The notes below the pieces were generated by a model that saw nothing but the letters and a program-made list of their open reading frames with translations, was not told the DNA's origin and did not search any database. A DNA stretch of 64,000 nt, taken from contig CAXAMN010021273.1 in the NCBI GenBank assembly GCA_963970005.1, positions 381,215 to 445,214 of the forward strand, given 5' to 3'. Numbering within the stretch: the stretch's first letter is position 1; each line of letters starts with the position of its first letter. Positions 22,160 through 34,253 of this stretch are shown here, in pieces. This stretch comes from Durusdinium trenchii. Its lineage: Eukaryota; Sar; Dinophyceae; Suessiales; Symbiodiniaceae. Made by a program: the position numbers and the translations under genes.

Positions 22160-22669
22160 GGGTTCATCTAAGTTTGGATCGTCGGCCGAAAGTGCAAGCG
22201 CAGGAAGCAGCGAAGAAGGCAGAGCAACGGCAGGCGGCCAAAGACCGTCGCGAGTCGCGCAACCGACAAGCTCGCCAAAGCCGCGAGAGAGGAAGCCGAC
22301 CGAAAGGAAGAACTCATGCGGCTCCGAGAAGCTGCGACCGCGAACGTGGCGCAGCTGGAAAAGAAGCGACGGGAAGACCTAAAGAAGGCGGGGCGGGAGA
22401 CTTGTGGCAGGCCACAGAGCTGCAGGGAAGCTTTTGCCTTGCGGGAGGCTCGGGAAGCAAGAAAGGTCCAGGCAAAGCGTGCTCAGCGCGCTGCCGTTCG
22501 AAAGGCACTGCGCGCGGCCGCACAGCCCCGCAAACAAAAACGACAGCCGGCAGACTGTGGCAGGACCCCGAGCACAAGGACCACGCAAAGTACTTGGCCT
22601 CCAAGCAAAAGGCAAGCAGCGAAGAAAAAGAAACAGCGCCACGACGCCCGTTGGGTGCCCAGCCAGTAG
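22160..22669 (+). CDS. Arg/Lys/Ala-rich coiled-coil-like fragment (frameshifted)
   Basis: From about 22190 the frame starts KVQAQEAAKKAEQRQAAKDR. The helical, highly charged character then moves to another frame from 22316 (MRLREAATANVAQLEKKRRE, later REARKVQAKRAQRAAVRKAL), ending at TAG 22667-22669. At least one frameshift separates the two halves. It has the look of a basic nucleic-acid-binding or structural protein piece; no family is named. It lies just inside the right arm of the inverted repeat. Confidence 0.4.
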
Positions 22670-22672
22670 AAG

Positions 22673-22912
22673 CGAGGATGGGCGAGGGCAATGGGAACGG
22701 GAAGGCTCCAGTGTTGGGTTGTGGAATGAGCGTGTTCAATTTGCTTGTGTATAATCGAACCTTTCATCATTTGTTTTTCTAAATCTTGCATCCGGATGTT
22801 TTTCAGGGCCTCGGTTTTTTTCGGAATCCGGCGGAAAATTTTGCCGGACTGAGGTCCGGCACTTTTTTAGCCAATAAAGGAGGATCCAGGTATAGCATGT
22901 TGTTTTTTTTGT
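22673..22912. repeat. Right arm of large inverted repeat
   Basis: Inverted match of 15630-15923 (GGCGAGGG, TTTCGGAATCCGG, GGTCCGGCACTTTTTT, GGATCCAGGTATA). Similarity fades in GTTTC at about 22912, only a few bases before a PPR-like exon starts, so the element edge falls in what would be an intron end. Confidence 0.8.
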
Positions 22913-22920
22913 TTCTCCAC

Positions 22921-23038
22921 GGCTGCTTGACGCGCTTTCCGAGGCGATGAAGGCATGTGCGCAAAATGGTTTCTGGCCGACAGCTTTGGACCTGACCCGA
23001 AAGCTGGGTGAGACTTTTGGCTGGCAAGCGGCAAGCGG
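22921..23038 (+). CDS. PPR-like exon
   Basis: The frame is LLDALSEAMKACAQNGFWPT, then ALDLTRKLGETFGWQAASG. AMKACAQNGFWPTALDL is a standard PPR turn between helices (A-I-x-A-C-x-x-x-G-x-W-x-x-A-L). A GTACGT donor-like site follows directly at 23039. The open frame runs on to TGA at 23100, but the part after the donor is probably intron. Confidence 0.6.
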
Positions 23039-23732
23039 GTACGTTTTCTCGTTTTCGGGCCCGATTCCCCGGCAGGGTGTTATATTGGCAACCAAGTCCT
23101 GACATGTACCGAATATATATATATATATATTATGTCATAGATGTCATTGGCCGTGCTCAGAACATCTACTCAAGCTCTTTTTGTGAGTTAATAGGAGGTA
23201 GGTGTGCTTTTCGGCCCCGATCTCCCTCTTTTGCAAGACGCCGTTCACCCAGGATGTCCATCGCCCTCGACGGAACCACTTTGTCTACATGCCGGCGACT
23301 TGGTGTGACACGTGGAGTGACACGTGCGATCACGTGCAGTTCCGGGGGGCCATGTGTGTTCTCACATGTGTTTCAGGAAGAGTAACTAAGTCCTCCGACA
23401 GCTGACATGGACCATCCAACATATCAAAACCATTGGTTTATATAGTTTGCAAGGAGTCAAAGCAGCACACAAACATGTTCCGTTCTTTGCCCACGTTCGG
23501 TGGTGCAACCTCTTAGGGACTTTGCAATTACTCGGAAGTTATGGAATGAGGTGCCATCAGCTTCTGGGCCCTTGTGTTGCCAAGGACAGCATGCAGCAGG
23601 GCAGAGGTGTGGGATGCTCGGCTATCATCAGTATAGATAAAAGAACACCCATGGACATCATGGGTTCCAGACCATGGAAGTGAAACAAATCAAACGAAGA
23701 ATGGTCAAAAATTCCGCAACGATGTTTGTGGA

Positions 23733-24110
23733 GTGTTTCCACCAAACCCGAGCCATTGGAGCACCATGGCCCGCCACCGGCTTCAGGAACTTCCTTTGCA
23801 GTTGCTGCAGACCTCTTTATTGTTGCGGATTACTCCGGATCTTATTGACTATGGAGCCACTCTGTCAGCTTGCGAGAAGACAGGGCAGTGGCGACCAGGG
23901 CTTTGCTTGCTGAATACGCTGCGGGAAAGTGAATTGCAACCAGATCTCGCTTGCTTCCATGCCTTTATGGATGGAGCTGGAAAAGATGGATGGATCCTTC
24001 CAATCCACATGTTGAAGCTTGGAAAACGTGAAACAATAAAGAAAATGTTGGTGTTAGACCCGTGGCTGTGTGTGGATCTCAAGATAAAAGTAACTCAACA
24101 TTTATATGCC
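23733..24110 (+). CDS. PPR-like exon (two repeats)
   Basis: The clearest PPR piece in the window. RITPDLIDYGATLSACEKTG is followed by QWRPGLCLLNTLRESELQPD and LACFHAFMDGAGKDG, that is, one complete 35-residue motif and the start of the next. The open frame extends to TGA at 24225-24227, but after about 24010 it loses the motif. Such proteins bind organelle transcripts in plants and are greatly expanded in dinoflagellates. Confidence 0.75.
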
Positions 24111-24229
24111 AGGTTTACAGTGTATCGCTTTCCCGTTGAGCATCGCTTCCCGTTGAGGGTCCTTCCATGTCACAGACCAAAAGACCTGCGTCCTTTTGTC
24201 CCTCTACAAACCTGTCCTGAACTGTGATT

Positions 24230-24840
24230 CTGACATGTGATTCTTGCATTTCTGCTGTACCCATCCGTCTATTTTAGACAGGCCATGTTTGTCTGAAGCC
24301 TCACAGAACCTGCTGGGTGATCTTATTGTTTTTTTGCACGTGAATGTCCGAGGGGGGTTGACGAGGCCGTTGCTTCGTTGTTTTTTTTTGTTAATATGTG
24401 ATTGGGAGGCCACTCACTATTGACCCAGCGTTTGCTTGAGGACAGCACTGCTACACACCAACATTTCATCCATCATGACCACCTACAACATTGCTATCAA
24501 TGTGCCTGATCTTTGCGATCTGCGGGGATCTGTGGGCGATCTGTGGGGCTGTTTGATTTCTCCATGATGGACTGGAATATCTACAGATTAATTGGAGCGT
24601 AAGACATTGGTTTTCGGCCACGGGTGGTTCATGAAATCCTGGTTCCTCAAGTCAAAGGTGTCTTTCTTTTTTCAGGGCATGGATACTTACGGCACTCGAT
24701 TCTTTGCTGAATCGTTTTGTGTTGACATTGACCTGCTAAACACAAGTGACTGGCAAGGCCGAAGGCGGTATGATTTGAGTCAAGGGTAGATCCTGCCAGG
24801 GGAACAACTCTCACAAAAGACTGCCGTTGGCTGAGGCTTT
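24230..24840. other. No supported gene
   Basis: Short frames only, none with motifs. Confidence 0.5.
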
Positions 24841-24989
24841 GACCACTTGGAACAACAAAGTCTCTCCAGCTTGTACAACATTGAACCAGTCCAAGGGATA
24901 TGGAAGACATTCATTTCAGCATGGAACATGCCGAAGATCTTACTAAACCAAGTACTGTACCATCCTCGCCATCCTCCAAGCAGCCTCTT

Positions 24990-25212
24990 CCGGCGCGCGC
25001 ACACGCCTACGCCTCGGCGCGAGGCCTGTGACGACTGGCGCCGCATCTCGGAGTGGTTGGCTTCGGCGCGGCGCGCGCAGCTGGGGCTGCGCGTCGACGC
25101 GATCAGTTGGAACTCGGCGTTGAAGGCCTCGGAGCTCGGCAGAAACGGCGGAAGGGAAAGGCGGTTGGAATGGCTTCAAAAGGGGTGGTGGCAATGGTGG
25201 TCTAATTCTTAA
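24990..25212 (+). CDS. PPR-like exon
   Basis: The frame contains DDWRRISEWLASARRAQLGL followed by RVDAISWNSALKASELG, where R-V-D-A-I-S-W-N-S-A-L is a typical PPR helix A. It ends in TAA at 25210-25212 after a Trp-rich tail that is probably intron. Local DNA is GC-rich compared with its flanks, as in the other exon pieces. Confidence 0.6.
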
Positions 25213-26560
25213 GCAGGCGAAGACCATGTTGCACAACACGTGAGGACCACTCGCCTGGAGCAATCTACAGCATTATAAACATAATTGATGTAGATTGATA
25301 GGACCCCCCGTTTGGACTGCAAAACCTCTCCACATGGTGTCACCAAATCAACAGTCATCTTTACCATGCAGCATCATGCAGCTAAGAAGCAGCTGCTTTT
25401 TTCACTGGAAGAGCGGTCCAGCTTTTTGATTCCCGGCCACACTCCACCAGAGGTTAAACGAAACACTTCTCACTCCGACACATCCCCTGATGCCGTCCTC
25501 GACCTTCAGTGCGCCGGAACCCGGCGGAACCGCCGGAACCGAACTCGTAGGCCGGGGCCTCTCCATGGCAGAGGCCGCTGGAGATCCTTCGGCAGATGCA
25601 GGTCATTCAGCGGATTCGATTCAGCGGGTTCGTGACGCCCGGGACATGTGGACATCCCGGGTGAAGTGAGGCCGGTTCTGAAGACCGGGATCGGTCGGAC
25701 CGGGTGGTTTTACATGGTAGTTCGCATTCAAACCGAGGAAGACAAGACTCGTAGTAACCATCCACAGGGGACTGAACCGATTTATCACTGTATATCACTG
25801 TGTAGGATAATTGTCAACATGTTTTAGAACACATGCAAGATGATGCAAGCTGCAAGTTTGATCTGACAATTAGCACGTTGAGTAGCTGTACCACAAACGT
25901 TGACATCGATGCATTTGCATGTTGGGGTTTGTTGTGCATGTAGTGCCGTCTACTACTTCGGGATGATCGTAATGTTGACATAATATGTCGACATGTACTT
26001 GATCTGTGGAAGACATCCAGGGGATAAATTTTCAGCACTGGATAATCTCCCTTATGGTTTATGTATGTTTATTTAAGTTACTATGTTTATTTGGTTTTAT
26101 TGTCAACATTCAGATTAACAACAATGAAGCAGGGTTTTCTTTTCCAGTGATATTAAGTGGTGTGGGGTGCAATAAATTCCATGTGCTTGGAAACTGCTGG
26201 ACGTCCAAAGTTTTACCATGCTGGCTTTGGGGCACAAACCTGAACAGCAGAGATCCTATATACCCAGAAGAGTATATTTGCCCAGACGCTTCATGTATGG
26301 GAACTACGCAGATATGACATATGCCTACATTGATCCCTGAGCCTGAAACCATGCCAATTTGTAGAAAAATATGAATGGAGCGTCTGAATTGACTTTCAGA
26401 GTCCAGAACGATGCTACTTATAGTAAAGGCAAGTCCATGTACAGAAATCATGTGTCTCAGTTCGCGAGCCATGCTTGGAATCACCCATGGCAGGGGAGGC
26501 CAACTGAAATCATAGATAGATGATGATAGAACCATTGGATATCATAGAGTTATTATAGCA
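25213..26560. other. No supported gene
   Basis: Frames are short on both strands. The minus-strand frame 26110-26535 (141 codons) has no motif and I leave it uncalled. Confidence 0.45.
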
Positions 26561-26566
26561 CGCAGT

Positions 26567-26750
26567 TTGAAGGATTTTGGTCACACCCTGAAAGCTCTTG
26601 GAAAGCTGTGTCTTTCTCACCAGGACGAAGCTCTACTGCCAGATGCCTTGACAGCAGATGCATGGGCGAACACTTGGCGGCCACAGCAATGGCAACAGGC
26701 ACTGTCCGCCCAGTTTTGCAGGCGCGGGCGGTCCGAGGCCCCGGCGGGAA
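26567..26750 (+). CDS. PPR-like fragment
   Basis: The frame reads ALLPDALTADAWANTWRPQQ followed by WQQALSAQ, which has the P-D-A-x-T and W-x-x-A-L signatures of a PPR motif. After about 26710 the frame changes to a charged, repeat-poor sequence and is probably out of the exon. No start is claimed. Confidence 0.5.
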
Positions 26751-27531
26751 CACCGACAGGCACCGGTGAAGCGCGAAGGGGGAAGCACGGAGAAGCGCGC
26801 TGTGCAGCTGTGCAGCTGCAATCACTGCATCGCTGCAGCCAAGGGTTCAAAGAATCCATGTCAAGCCCGACAAAAGCGGACTAATTCAACATGACTCCTC
26901 TCCCAAATCACCGCGCGCACAAATATAGGTGAATACCCTCAAATCGTAGATGTTGGGTTTTCCTTATGAGGTCCTCATATTTCTGGGAGGTCAACCCCTG
27001 CATCTCCGACTTGTTCATGTTCGCGCGTCCATGGACAGGTCTCCTCTACCGCGCTTGGCTGCGGCCGCGGTGCAGGGTAGTCCGTGGCACCTAGGCATGG
27101 AGGAGATGGGCACGACCCTGTTAGGCAATGGACACTCGGTGTACACACTTGTTTCCATCTAACCTATATATTTAAACCCCATCTTCAGGTGGGTACCAAA
27201 AAGAGACCGCATGATGCATGGAAAACACGTCCCCGCAGAAGAAATAACAGCTTGCCGTGGCGCCTTGAGCCCGACCCAGGCAGCTCGCCTCCTCCCTGGC
27301 GACCACCTCACGCCAGCGCCGGGCTGAGCCCGTCTCGGTGGGCGACGGAGGCGTGGAACAAGCGGACGGGTTGACGCGATCGCATCCCGGTGCCAGGTAA
27401 AAGATAGTGCTCTGTCACTCTATATATTACATTTGAATATTTTTGATCATTTCGGAGGTGATACGTTCTTTGTGTTGCTTTAAAAGAGCTCCTTCTCAGT
27501 CTGAACCAGAGCGGTTCTACACCTTGAAACA

Positions 27532-27780
27532 TTGAACATACTTAAAAACACCTCCCAAGCGGCGTACCCCTCCGCGGCGCGAATGACCCCGCACCGGGTT
27601 CCTGGCGCGAGTGGAGGCGGTGCCTGGCCGAGGGCTTTGCAGCTGGTCGGAGGCGGTGCCTGGCAACAGAGCCTGCAGCTCTTGTACGGAGCTCCGATGC
27701 AGAGACTGCGAGCGGAGGCCAGCGGAGTTCGCTCATTTCGTTCGGGGAATGAAAGGGAGTTACGAAAAGATTGCAAAATC
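27532..27780 (+). CDS. PPR-like fragment
   Basis: The frame carries GGGAWPRALQLV, then GGGAWQQSLQLLYGAPMQRL and RAEASGVRSF, two successive PPR helix-B-type segments sharing G-G-G-A-W-x-x-(A/S)-L-Q-L. The near-duplicate spacing suggests a small internal duplication. The open frame continues to 27897 without motif. Confidence 0.5.
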
Positions 27781-28994
27781 ACATGTTCAGATCCAGGAAA
27801 TTCCAGACACTTGCTAGTTGGAGTCTTATTTGCATCTGCTATACCAGGGTGTTTGAGGGACACGAAGCCTCGCGCTCCATCAAAAGAGCAACTTTGAGTG
27901 AGTTCTTTGTGGCATCCTGTGGCACAGGCGATGTTCATTTCAATATGACTGTGGTAGGCTTGTAGGCAAGCTGGGGTATGTACATCTGGAATCTGCAGAG
28001 TGCAAAGACCCAACCTGGCTCTCAACTCATCCTCGAGGGTCAAACTCATTTTGCTCCAACTTAAAATACCTACAATGCTATATATATATAGATGGCTGCC
28101 TATGACTAGTACTTGGGCTGTAGTATGTAGCACCTCCACATATTCAAACACCAAGTTTATTTAGCTGTGTAGGGTGCATGAGAAGAGAAACCGGACCATC
28201 CCCTCATTGACCATGGCCAGTGTGCCCAACCAGACTCGTTGACTCGAACGCTGCCCATGCTTCGGTGCCAACCAGACCACCCAGGCTGAGCTGCTCCGCG
28301 GGGTCAGCGGGAGCGCGGCCTGGCCGTTGCAGGTGAAGCTGTTGTCTTCCATGGAACCGAAGCGACAGGTGAGGGTGAGGGTCCACGGCGGTCGTGCGTT
28401 CCAGGCGGTCCATGGTTGCCATGGAAGGTGAATGGAAGGTGAGGGCCACGTGAAGGAGCAGTTGTGTGTTTCCCTCTGAGAGGAATTGGGAGACGCACAA
28501 TGGAGGTGGGGGGTCTTTTGGAGAACCCCTGAAAAATTCAATTCTAGGAGAAGTGTATATCCTGTTGCGTGAACTCGTTGATGATTCAATCTATCGTTGG
28601 GATGACCACAGCCATTGAGTAGCTTGGTTGGCTTGGTGGGATGTTTGATGAGAGTTGATGATTGGCTCGGGTGGGTGGGGTGTATGGATGGATCCATGTT
28701 GGTAAACTGGCTATATAACTACATGGGTCTCAAACGTCATCATCCAACTTGGGTATCATCAAAACATATCAAACAAATTCAAACAATCATATTTTGGATC
28801 ATGGATCATGCCTATACAGAAGTTGTCAGAAGTCAGTTCTACTACATCTAGTATGTTCTGGTATGTTCTATAGTGTTTTCATTTGGTTGAGCCTCCCAAG
28901 ACCTCCCAAGACCTCCCGGTCCACCTCCTCCCATCAGAATCCACGAGGTTCGACCGCCTCCCTATCCACCCGCACCACACCACCCGTCCCTCCG

Positions 28995-29153
28995 GCGGGT
29001 GAGGCGTTTCGCTGCGAGCTGTACCGATCTGTCGGGCGTTGGTGGGCTGCGCTGCACGTTTGGGAGGAGATGGAACAGCACGGGCTGCGGGCAGACGAGG
29101 CGAAGCATGAAAGAACGAGGGGGGGGAAGCATAGAGAAACGCTCGCTGGCTAG
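28995..29153 (+). CDS. PPR-like exon
   Basis: ELYRSVGRWWAALHVWEEME then QHGLRADE is a good PPR helix B plus the linker to the next repeat. The end of the frame (Arg/Gly-rich, TAG at 29151-29153) is unlikely to be coding. Upstream DNA of the same open frame is simple-sequence-like. Confidence 0.6.
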   Translation, partial: AGEAFRCELYRSVGRWWAALHVWEEMEQHGLRADEAKHERTRGGKHRETLAG

Positions 29154-29159
29154 AGGTGA

Positions 29160-30580
29160 CGGTCATACAAGATCATTGATTTGTTACTTGTTGGGGGTCA
29201 AAGTTCCACTCTTAGATATAATTCTATAGACTTAAACCATACAAACAATACATGGTTCTGCAATCCACCTTGCTTCAACAATTAGACCTGGGTCGAGCCG
29301 AGACATTTATTGACATTGTATCCCCCGTGAGTGATGATATAATTCTCTATGAAATGAGTGTTTGTTTCCACTATGAAATGCTCTAGGGACAGTACAATTC
29401 ATAAAAGTGTTAGTTTGGAAATTAGAACATATTAGAACATAAATCTAAACATCATGTCATACAAACATAACTGGGGGAAAGAGGATTGCTGCTGTGACCA
29501 TGCCAAAGTGATACTTCAAAAAAAACATTTGATGACAGATGAATGTCACGAAAGGTAGCTTGAGCTACCTGAGTTCTCCTTGCTTTAGCAAACATGTATT
29601 ACAATCAGGAGTTGGGATTGTGCATTGAGTTTGGTCCTGTAAGAGTTGATTCTATTCGTCGGGGGGGGGGACCCCCCCCTGGATCAAATCCCCCCTGCGC
29701 CGGTTCACGCCGTCATGGACTTCTACCAGGGTTACTTGTGATTGCCTGCTACCTTTCGTTCACCCCCTCCTCTCTCAAGTCTATAATTCTACAGCAAAAC
29801 CTTTTGATGGAAAACACAGTGTTTTTTAAACCAATGTCTTCAAACATCTTCAAGCACATCAAACAAACTCACAAAAAGAGCCGCCCGCATCCGTTGATGC
29901 ATGTTTTCTTCAGCATGTTGTGCTAGATGACTGCGCCTATTGTCTCAATATGTTGTGGCCAACTCATTTTATAAATACAGTTTGTTGGAGGTGATATTCT
30001 GTAGCTTTGTTGCTTTGACAGGCATGGATAGGGCTATGCTTCTGATAGAAAGGACAGTTTTTTATTTTATAGAGAATCATGATGCACACAGTATTTCATA
30101 CTGGATTCATACTATTTTTTTTTCTATAAAATGAAATCCTGTCAGGCCTTACCACCGGACAAGGAGGATGACTTTGTCATCTCATTAAGTCCATCTATAA
30201 TCATTAATCTATAGAATTCTATACATCATTATCAACTAGTTCAATCTAAAGTTCTTTGGTTTCGGATACTCTCCCTGGAATAATCATGGTTACGTGGATG
30301 GCACGGCATCCTTTCGTTCGGATCTCCTCCACAAAGCCGGTGGTTTTCATTCGGGCATGGCGGTTTTCACCGTGGGCGAAGGCGATGAAGACCGGAGACC
30401 TGAGCGTGTGCCCGGTGTGTTTCCAAAGGGAGGACACCAGACAGTGAAGGTCTCAAAAAAATAGGTGACTTCACTCAGTAGCCTTTTTCTCTCTATCCAA
30501 TGGTAAATCCTCAGGTAGGGACACCCTTTATATACAACAGTCATTGGTCATAAGATCAGCCCGGTCCTCCCCGGGTCACC
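29160..30580. other. No supported gene; poly-G/poly-C tract
   Basis: AT-rich DNA with short frames. A run of ten G bases directly followed by ACCCCCCCC at 29660-29680 could fold into a short hairpin or G-quadruplex. The opposed frames at 30246-30447 have similar lengths on both strands, so neither is called. Confidence 0.45.
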
Positions 30581-30589
30581 TAGCACGGC

Positions 30590-30770
30590 ATGGCAGCATG
30601 GCACCGTTGCCCGCCTGGGCCAGGTGCACTGCAGCAGCCTCCTGCGTGCCTGCGACGAGGAGCGCGTGCCCAACGGCTGGTGCCGGGCCTTGGCCCTCCT
30701 GCGGAGCCTTTCCTCGGGGGTCGCTGGGCCGGATGCGGCCATGCTCGGTGCTTTGAAGGAGCCACCTATA
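30590..30770 (+). CDS. PPR-like exon
   Basis: VHCSSLLRACDEERVPNGWC then RALALLRSLSSGVAGPDAAM fits a PPR motif (S-L-L-R-A-C-x-x-x-x, W-x-R-A-L-A-L-L-R-x-L). The first ATG in the frame, at 30624, is inside the motif, so the exon starts upstream of it. The frame runs open to 30941, probably into intron. Confidence 0.6.
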
Positions 30771-31302
30771 TACTTCATGATAGCCTACTATAGACAGCAG
30801 ATAAATGGCCGGCCGTTGCCTGGGTGTAGCGGAGTTGACTTCTTGGTTCGAGGTGAAACTGCTTGCGGGAAAAGGGGATCCACACTCATATTCAGTTATG
30901 GATATCCAATATTGGTGAAGAATGGTGAAGATATGATGTAGGTTTGGGGCGCCAAGTTCAGCAACTGGAGCAATCTCATCCGAAGGATTTGATGAGACCT
31001 GAGACCCTTTACCGATTGTTCATGGGAGGTTCTGCAGGGCACTGACATGACGAGGTTTTTGCACAAAACCTTGGATGCACGTGTTGTGCAGGACATCGGC
31101 ATCATCGGCAACCCCCCAACTGGATGTTCCGATGCATGTCGGTGACCATCGAAGTGGGATCTGCCGACACACACTCCATTTTGGATCCCTTTTTTCGACC
31201 ACCCCAGACAACCAGGACCCAGGAGTCTGCCAGGACCGTGACAAGACGGCACCCCGGGTGCGGTGCTGGTGCTGGGCACCTGCTGAGTGGTCCATCCTGT
31301 CA

Positions 31303-31500
31303 GGTCCGCCGTGATCCCATCCTTTGGAATGCCCTCTTGGCCACCACCTCGTTGCCACGCGGCGGGTCCGCGGCACCCGCTGATCCGCGCCGATCCGCCT
31401 GGGCGCGGCCGCTGGTGCTGGTGAAGGCGATGTGGGAGAGCGCGGTGGTGCCAGTGGCTCGGGCGGAGATGAGAAGGTCGGGGTTTGGGGTGGATTTTGT
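31303..31500 (+). CDS. PPR-like fragment
   Basis: After CAGG the frame reads SCQVRRDPILWNALLATTSL, and later WARPLVLVKAMWESAVVP. D-P-I-L-W-N-A-L-L is a helix A signature, and the second part fits helix B. The linker between them is longer than in a standard 35-residue motif. Moderate support only. Confidence 0.45.
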
Positions 31501-32037
31501 TTGTGATTTTTTTCCACGAACTGGGTAAATGATCGAAATTGGGGAAGGTGTGATTTTTGTCAGGTCCCCTAAGCAAATTCAAGAAAATTAGTGAATGGAT
31601 TGAAAGAAACGATCCTGAGATCACAAAGGACATCCAAATTTGGACCAGCACCAGGTGTTAGGGCCGCTTCGACTATAGCTGCTAGTGGGAATCCCATAGT
31701 CGGCAAACCCATGTCTTTCAAGGTTCATGAATCGTTTTCACACGTTCATATCAGTGGACAACTGTTGCTATGTATCTTATCATGTTGCAGTCATTTTGGT
31801 CATGGTGATGATGGTGATGGGAACAGTTTGTTCACCCTAAAGCTAACATCTCCACCACTATTGCAGATAACCAGAGTCGCCTGCCAGGGATTTACAGGGC
31901 TCATTATTTTCGCATCATGCTTAGTTAGTTTCTGGGTGTGTATATCTTGTGCCTTTACATGCATTTGTTTTGTTTGGTTTTCTGCGTTATGCTGCAAGTG
32001 TTTTTTTTTATTATTTTTTTTGTGTTGCTCAGAAATC

Positions 32038-32308
32038 AATGCATGCCATTTGCTTGGTTTCATTGCCAAGTCAGGACATTGTCACTTTCAACACCTTGCT
32101 GAGTGCCAGCAGATGGGAGGGAATGCTGGCAATCTTGCTTCAGATGGAGCAGATGAGGACGCCGATTGAAGATGTTGCTGCCCTAACAGTTGTTGATTCT
32201 TGTGCGCAAGCAGGGCAGCTAGCCTTGGGGCGGCATATCCTGGAGAACATCTTCCAACACGTGACCTGGATCGAAGAAGCTCTCCGAAACAGACTCGCAC
32301 CGCTTTAA
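32038..32308 (+). CDS. PPR-like exon with stop
   Basis: After TTGCTCAG the frame reads SQDIVTFNTLLSASRWEGML, then AILLQMEQMRTPIEDVAALT and VVDSCAQAGQLALG, ending at TAA 32306-32308. This gives nearly two complete PPR motifs, the second slightly shortened. It is among the better-preserved fragments and could be a terminal exon. Confidence 0.7.
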
Positions 32309-32309
32309 G

Positions 32310-33480
32310 TGAAGAATTCCATTGAAAAGCCGTGGTTGGTGAAGCCCCTCAGGATCAGGTTCGCTTATTCTTTCAATGAGTATTGCGTCTATGGCTGCCA
32401 AGTGGAGGACTAGACCAGTTCAATCGCCCGCGCATGATTGGCACACCATCAAAGACCTTCGTTTGCATTTTTTGGCACACCACTTTGATACAAATAGATC
32501 TAGATCACATATCCCCGCTAGACTTTCCCATCTCCCTCTACAAGTGGCAGGTACTTTGGCCACTGGATCCCCGAGAAACGAGACATAGACCAACAGCTTC
32601 TCACTGAGGCTCCACCCCGTGAGAACTCAGTTAGACCAACGAACACATCACACATGGGTTCATGGATGGCATGCCCCCCCCTGTTCGTAAAAGAAAGTCG
32701 TCTTCCTTTCGTGGCTTTTCGGTCTCCACAAACCCATAATGATGGGTTCAGAGTGTAGATTGAAAAGTATCTCCTCCAAAAACGACGTTACATTCTTCGG
32801 TCACCTGTTAGGTCTGGGCTCATCTGGAGACCCAAAAAGGACCATTTTCCAAGGGTTGGCAAGTCAGAGTGTCACAGTCCTTGAAATAATAATGGTTTCG
32901 TCCTTGGACTGGTCTTCGGAAAACTCGTCATCCGAAAATCAAGGGCCCATGGATTGAACCATCCACCTGGGCCCAGACACTCAATGGGATTGGCACATTT
33001 ACCTACATTGGGTTAGTTTGAGGGGTCAATGTAGGTCAAAGTTCCAGCCCCAGAAGGGTTGTGTTTGGGTATTTACCTGGAGACCTTTGGGAGAGCTTTG
33101 GGAGACCAAGAGGGAGACCAAGACGAGCAATGACATCGTGGAAAGAGACGCATGAAACGGACCAGGTGGGAGATGCAGAAAAAGAGACGCACAAACTGGT
33201 TTGGGATCAGGTAGGACATGGTAGGACTGATTGTTCAGTTGGTTTGCACTGTGATCATGTGGTACATATATATATATATATTTCAATAGTTCCGCTAGTC
33301 CTAGATAAAGAGGATCAGGGTAGAAAAACATACAGTAGACTGGCGTGGAGCCACCTATTCAACAGTTCCTTCAATTCTTCCCACACATGATTGGACCTTA
33401 ATGCTTTAAAAGGGAGACCCCCCGGATGCTCTGGGTGTGTAAGTTTATGTTTCTCTTCTCAGCAACATAATATATAATAA
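32310..33480. other. No supported gene
   Basis: Short frames only; an AT dinucleotide tract lies at about 33266-33282. Confidence 0.5.
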
Positions 33481-33559
33481 TGTTTCATGTTGTCTCTTCT
33501 CAGCAAAACCGGTTTGGCACTTTTGAGACATACACAAATCGCGGTCATGTGGTTCCTGT

Positions 33560-33762
33560 TCCGATCCACTTCACTCCAGGTCCCTGCGGTGCTTCGCCTG
33601 TGGTCCTTCGCCCAGTTGGGCGTCGCCAACGCGTCTGCCATCGCTGCCGCCTTTCGCCACGCGCGGGACGACGAGCGGCGAACGGGGCTGTCGGCCGCGG
33701 AGGCGCACATGGCGGGAAGATCGGAGAAATGGGGAACCTGCGGGCATGGAAAGAAGCTGTAA
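33560..33762 (+). CDS. Possible PPR-like fragment
   Basis: The frame contains LQVPAVLRLWSFAQLGVANA then SAIAAAFRHARDDE in GC-rich DNA following a pyrimidine-AG (CTCCAG). The helical pattern is compatible with a PPR pair but lacks the usual W-x-x-A-L core, so this is tentative. Confidence 0.3.
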
Positions 33763-34253
33763 TCGCGGGGAAGGCGGATGTCTTTGTTCAAGAGAAAGAG
33801 ATAGAAGACAATAATGCGATATATAGAACAGGGGTGTGTAGGGCATTGGTTTGAAGAAAAGAGGCTATCCTGACATACTTATTGTGTGTTCCTTTGTAAA
33901 TTAACTTCTTAACGTGGCTATTTGATAAGGGGCCAAACTTGAAGGGTCGTGACATCACCTTGATTTAGGGTCTACATAGTCCACATGCAGTCAATCCCTT
34001 GTTATGGGAAACCATGTCAAATCTATTGCCCATAATAGTGGGGAACATTGCTGCTCATTCTACATCGCCAAGTCTATTTCGCTTCGTGTTTCAGTGTCAA
34101 AGGGGCCTGACTAAGCCCAACCCCGGTGCTTTTGTTCTTCAAATTTCGGCTCAACTCTGCACAAGAAGGCACTGGTATACGAGAACATATCAATTTGGTG
34201 TCAATTGATTGTACATCACTTTTTCAGAACCAGTATACAGTAAGTCTACAGCC

